Part shown: positions 14,883 to 14,956 of the stretch, piece by piece
Position numbering within the stretch: position 1 is the first letter of the stretch
How the letters are laid out: every line of letters starts with the position of its first letter
Assembly: GCA_949295395.1 (NCBI GenBank)
Contig: CASFLB010000019.1
Span: forward strand, 1 to 14,956
Reading direction: 5' to 3'
Source: an uncultured Pseudomonadota bacterium
GTDB taxonomy: Bacteria > Pseudomonadota > Alphaproteobacteria > RF32 > CAG-239
Length of the DNA: 14,956 bases
The notes under the pieces: model-generated
What the model was told of the DNA's origin: nothing
Seen by the model: only the letters and a program-made list of their open reading frames with translations
Databases searched by the model: none
Position numbers and translations under genes: made by a program

Positions 14883-14956
14883 CCGGTGGTTCTTCACAAG
14901 CGGGTGTAACCCTAACGGTGCCAGCGAACGCCTTAAGGGCGTATGACGGTCTGACG
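14866..14956 (-). mobile_element. Probable right end of an IS200/IS605 (IS1341-type) element with omega-RNA region, partial
   Basis: Past the msbA stop the composition changes abruptly (about 44 of 74 bases are G or C in 14883-14956). Read on the minus strand, the edge contains a hairpin ACGCC/GGCGT (14942-14928), GGGT-TAC-ACCC (14912-14902), the phrase CGCTTGTGAAGAA (14901-14889 region), then a strong terminal stem CCACCGGC-TAA-GCCGGTGG (14889-14871). A GTGAAGAA phrase followed by a terminal hairpin with a short TAA/TTTA loop is what I recall from right ends of TnpB-encoding elements, where the same DNA makes the 3' part of the guide (omega/re) RNA. The tnpB gene would lie beyond the right edge on the minus strand. 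The exact boundary is uncertain; GTTAC at 14870-14866 is my estimate. No transposase gene is visible, so a solo remnant is possible. Confidence 0.5.

Noticed and set aside
14871..14889. Simple Rho-independent terminator for msbA
   Set aside because: On the plus strand the hairpin is followed by TTCTTC and not a T run, the stem includes the stop codon, and the adjoining GC-rich block has further hairpins. The mobile-element end explains more. On the minus strand a T run does follow, so terminator activity in that direction remains possible.
1..14956. CRISPR arrays, tRNA or rRNA genes, prophage genes
   Set aside because: I saw no regularly spaced direct repeats, no cloverleaf-like GGTTCRA-type T-arms in a plausible context, and no phage structural genes on either strand.

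Overview
The window is AT-rich (roughly 38-40% GC by eye) and densely packed. It carries twelve complete protein genes, one partial gene at the left edge, and what looks like the end of an IS200/IS605-type element at the right edge. The gene set (MsbA, DTD, a TrmN6-type methyltransferase, a DUF1294 protein, a lipoprotein with a lipobox, a ZntB-type CorA channel) indicates a Gram-negative bacterium. An AT-rich, host-associated alphaproteobacterium of the gut type is my best guess, but it is an inference from overall gene character and no marker proves it. TGA, TAA and TAG all act as stops, so the standard bacterial code applies.

Layout from left to right: (1) a truncated minus-strand gene with a near-perfect sigma-70 promoter (94-122); (2) a terminator (157-193) closing a small self-contained minus-strand gene for an Lcl/DUF1566-like protein (198-668) with its own promoter; (3) a TrmN6-type tRNA methyltransferase (852-1595), convergent with a PAS plus degenerate-GGDEF protein (1599-2738, minus); (4) divergent from the latter, a plus-strand block 2878-7833 encoding a tail-anchored pseudokinase, a small membrane protein, a 356-residue membrane protein with a large soluble tail, and a fused SpmA-SpmB protein; (5) a minus-strand pair, a lipoprotein alpha/beta hydrolase followed by a ZntB-like transporter (10107 down to 7828); (6) the plus-strand pair dtd and a helical-repeat protein (10193-11441), whose 3' end overlaps by 47 bases a minus-strand exported protein (11395-12516); (7) plus-strand DUF1294 membrane protein and msbA (12635-14882); (8) a GC-rich, hairpin-rich tail (about 14866-14956) resembling the right end and omega-RNA region of a TnpB-encoding element lying beyond the edge on the minus strand.

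The tRNA methyltransferase, DTD and MsbA are housekeeping genes for tRNA modification, proofreading and lipid A export. The block 1599-7833 is the least explained part. It joins two apparently inactive signalling proteins (dead GGDEF, dead kinase) head to head with three membrane proteins including SpmAB. This would fit a membrane-linked sensory or scaffold system of unknown output and is my main candidate for an undescribed system. Convergent genes here are separated by almost nothing, or overlap, without visible terminators.
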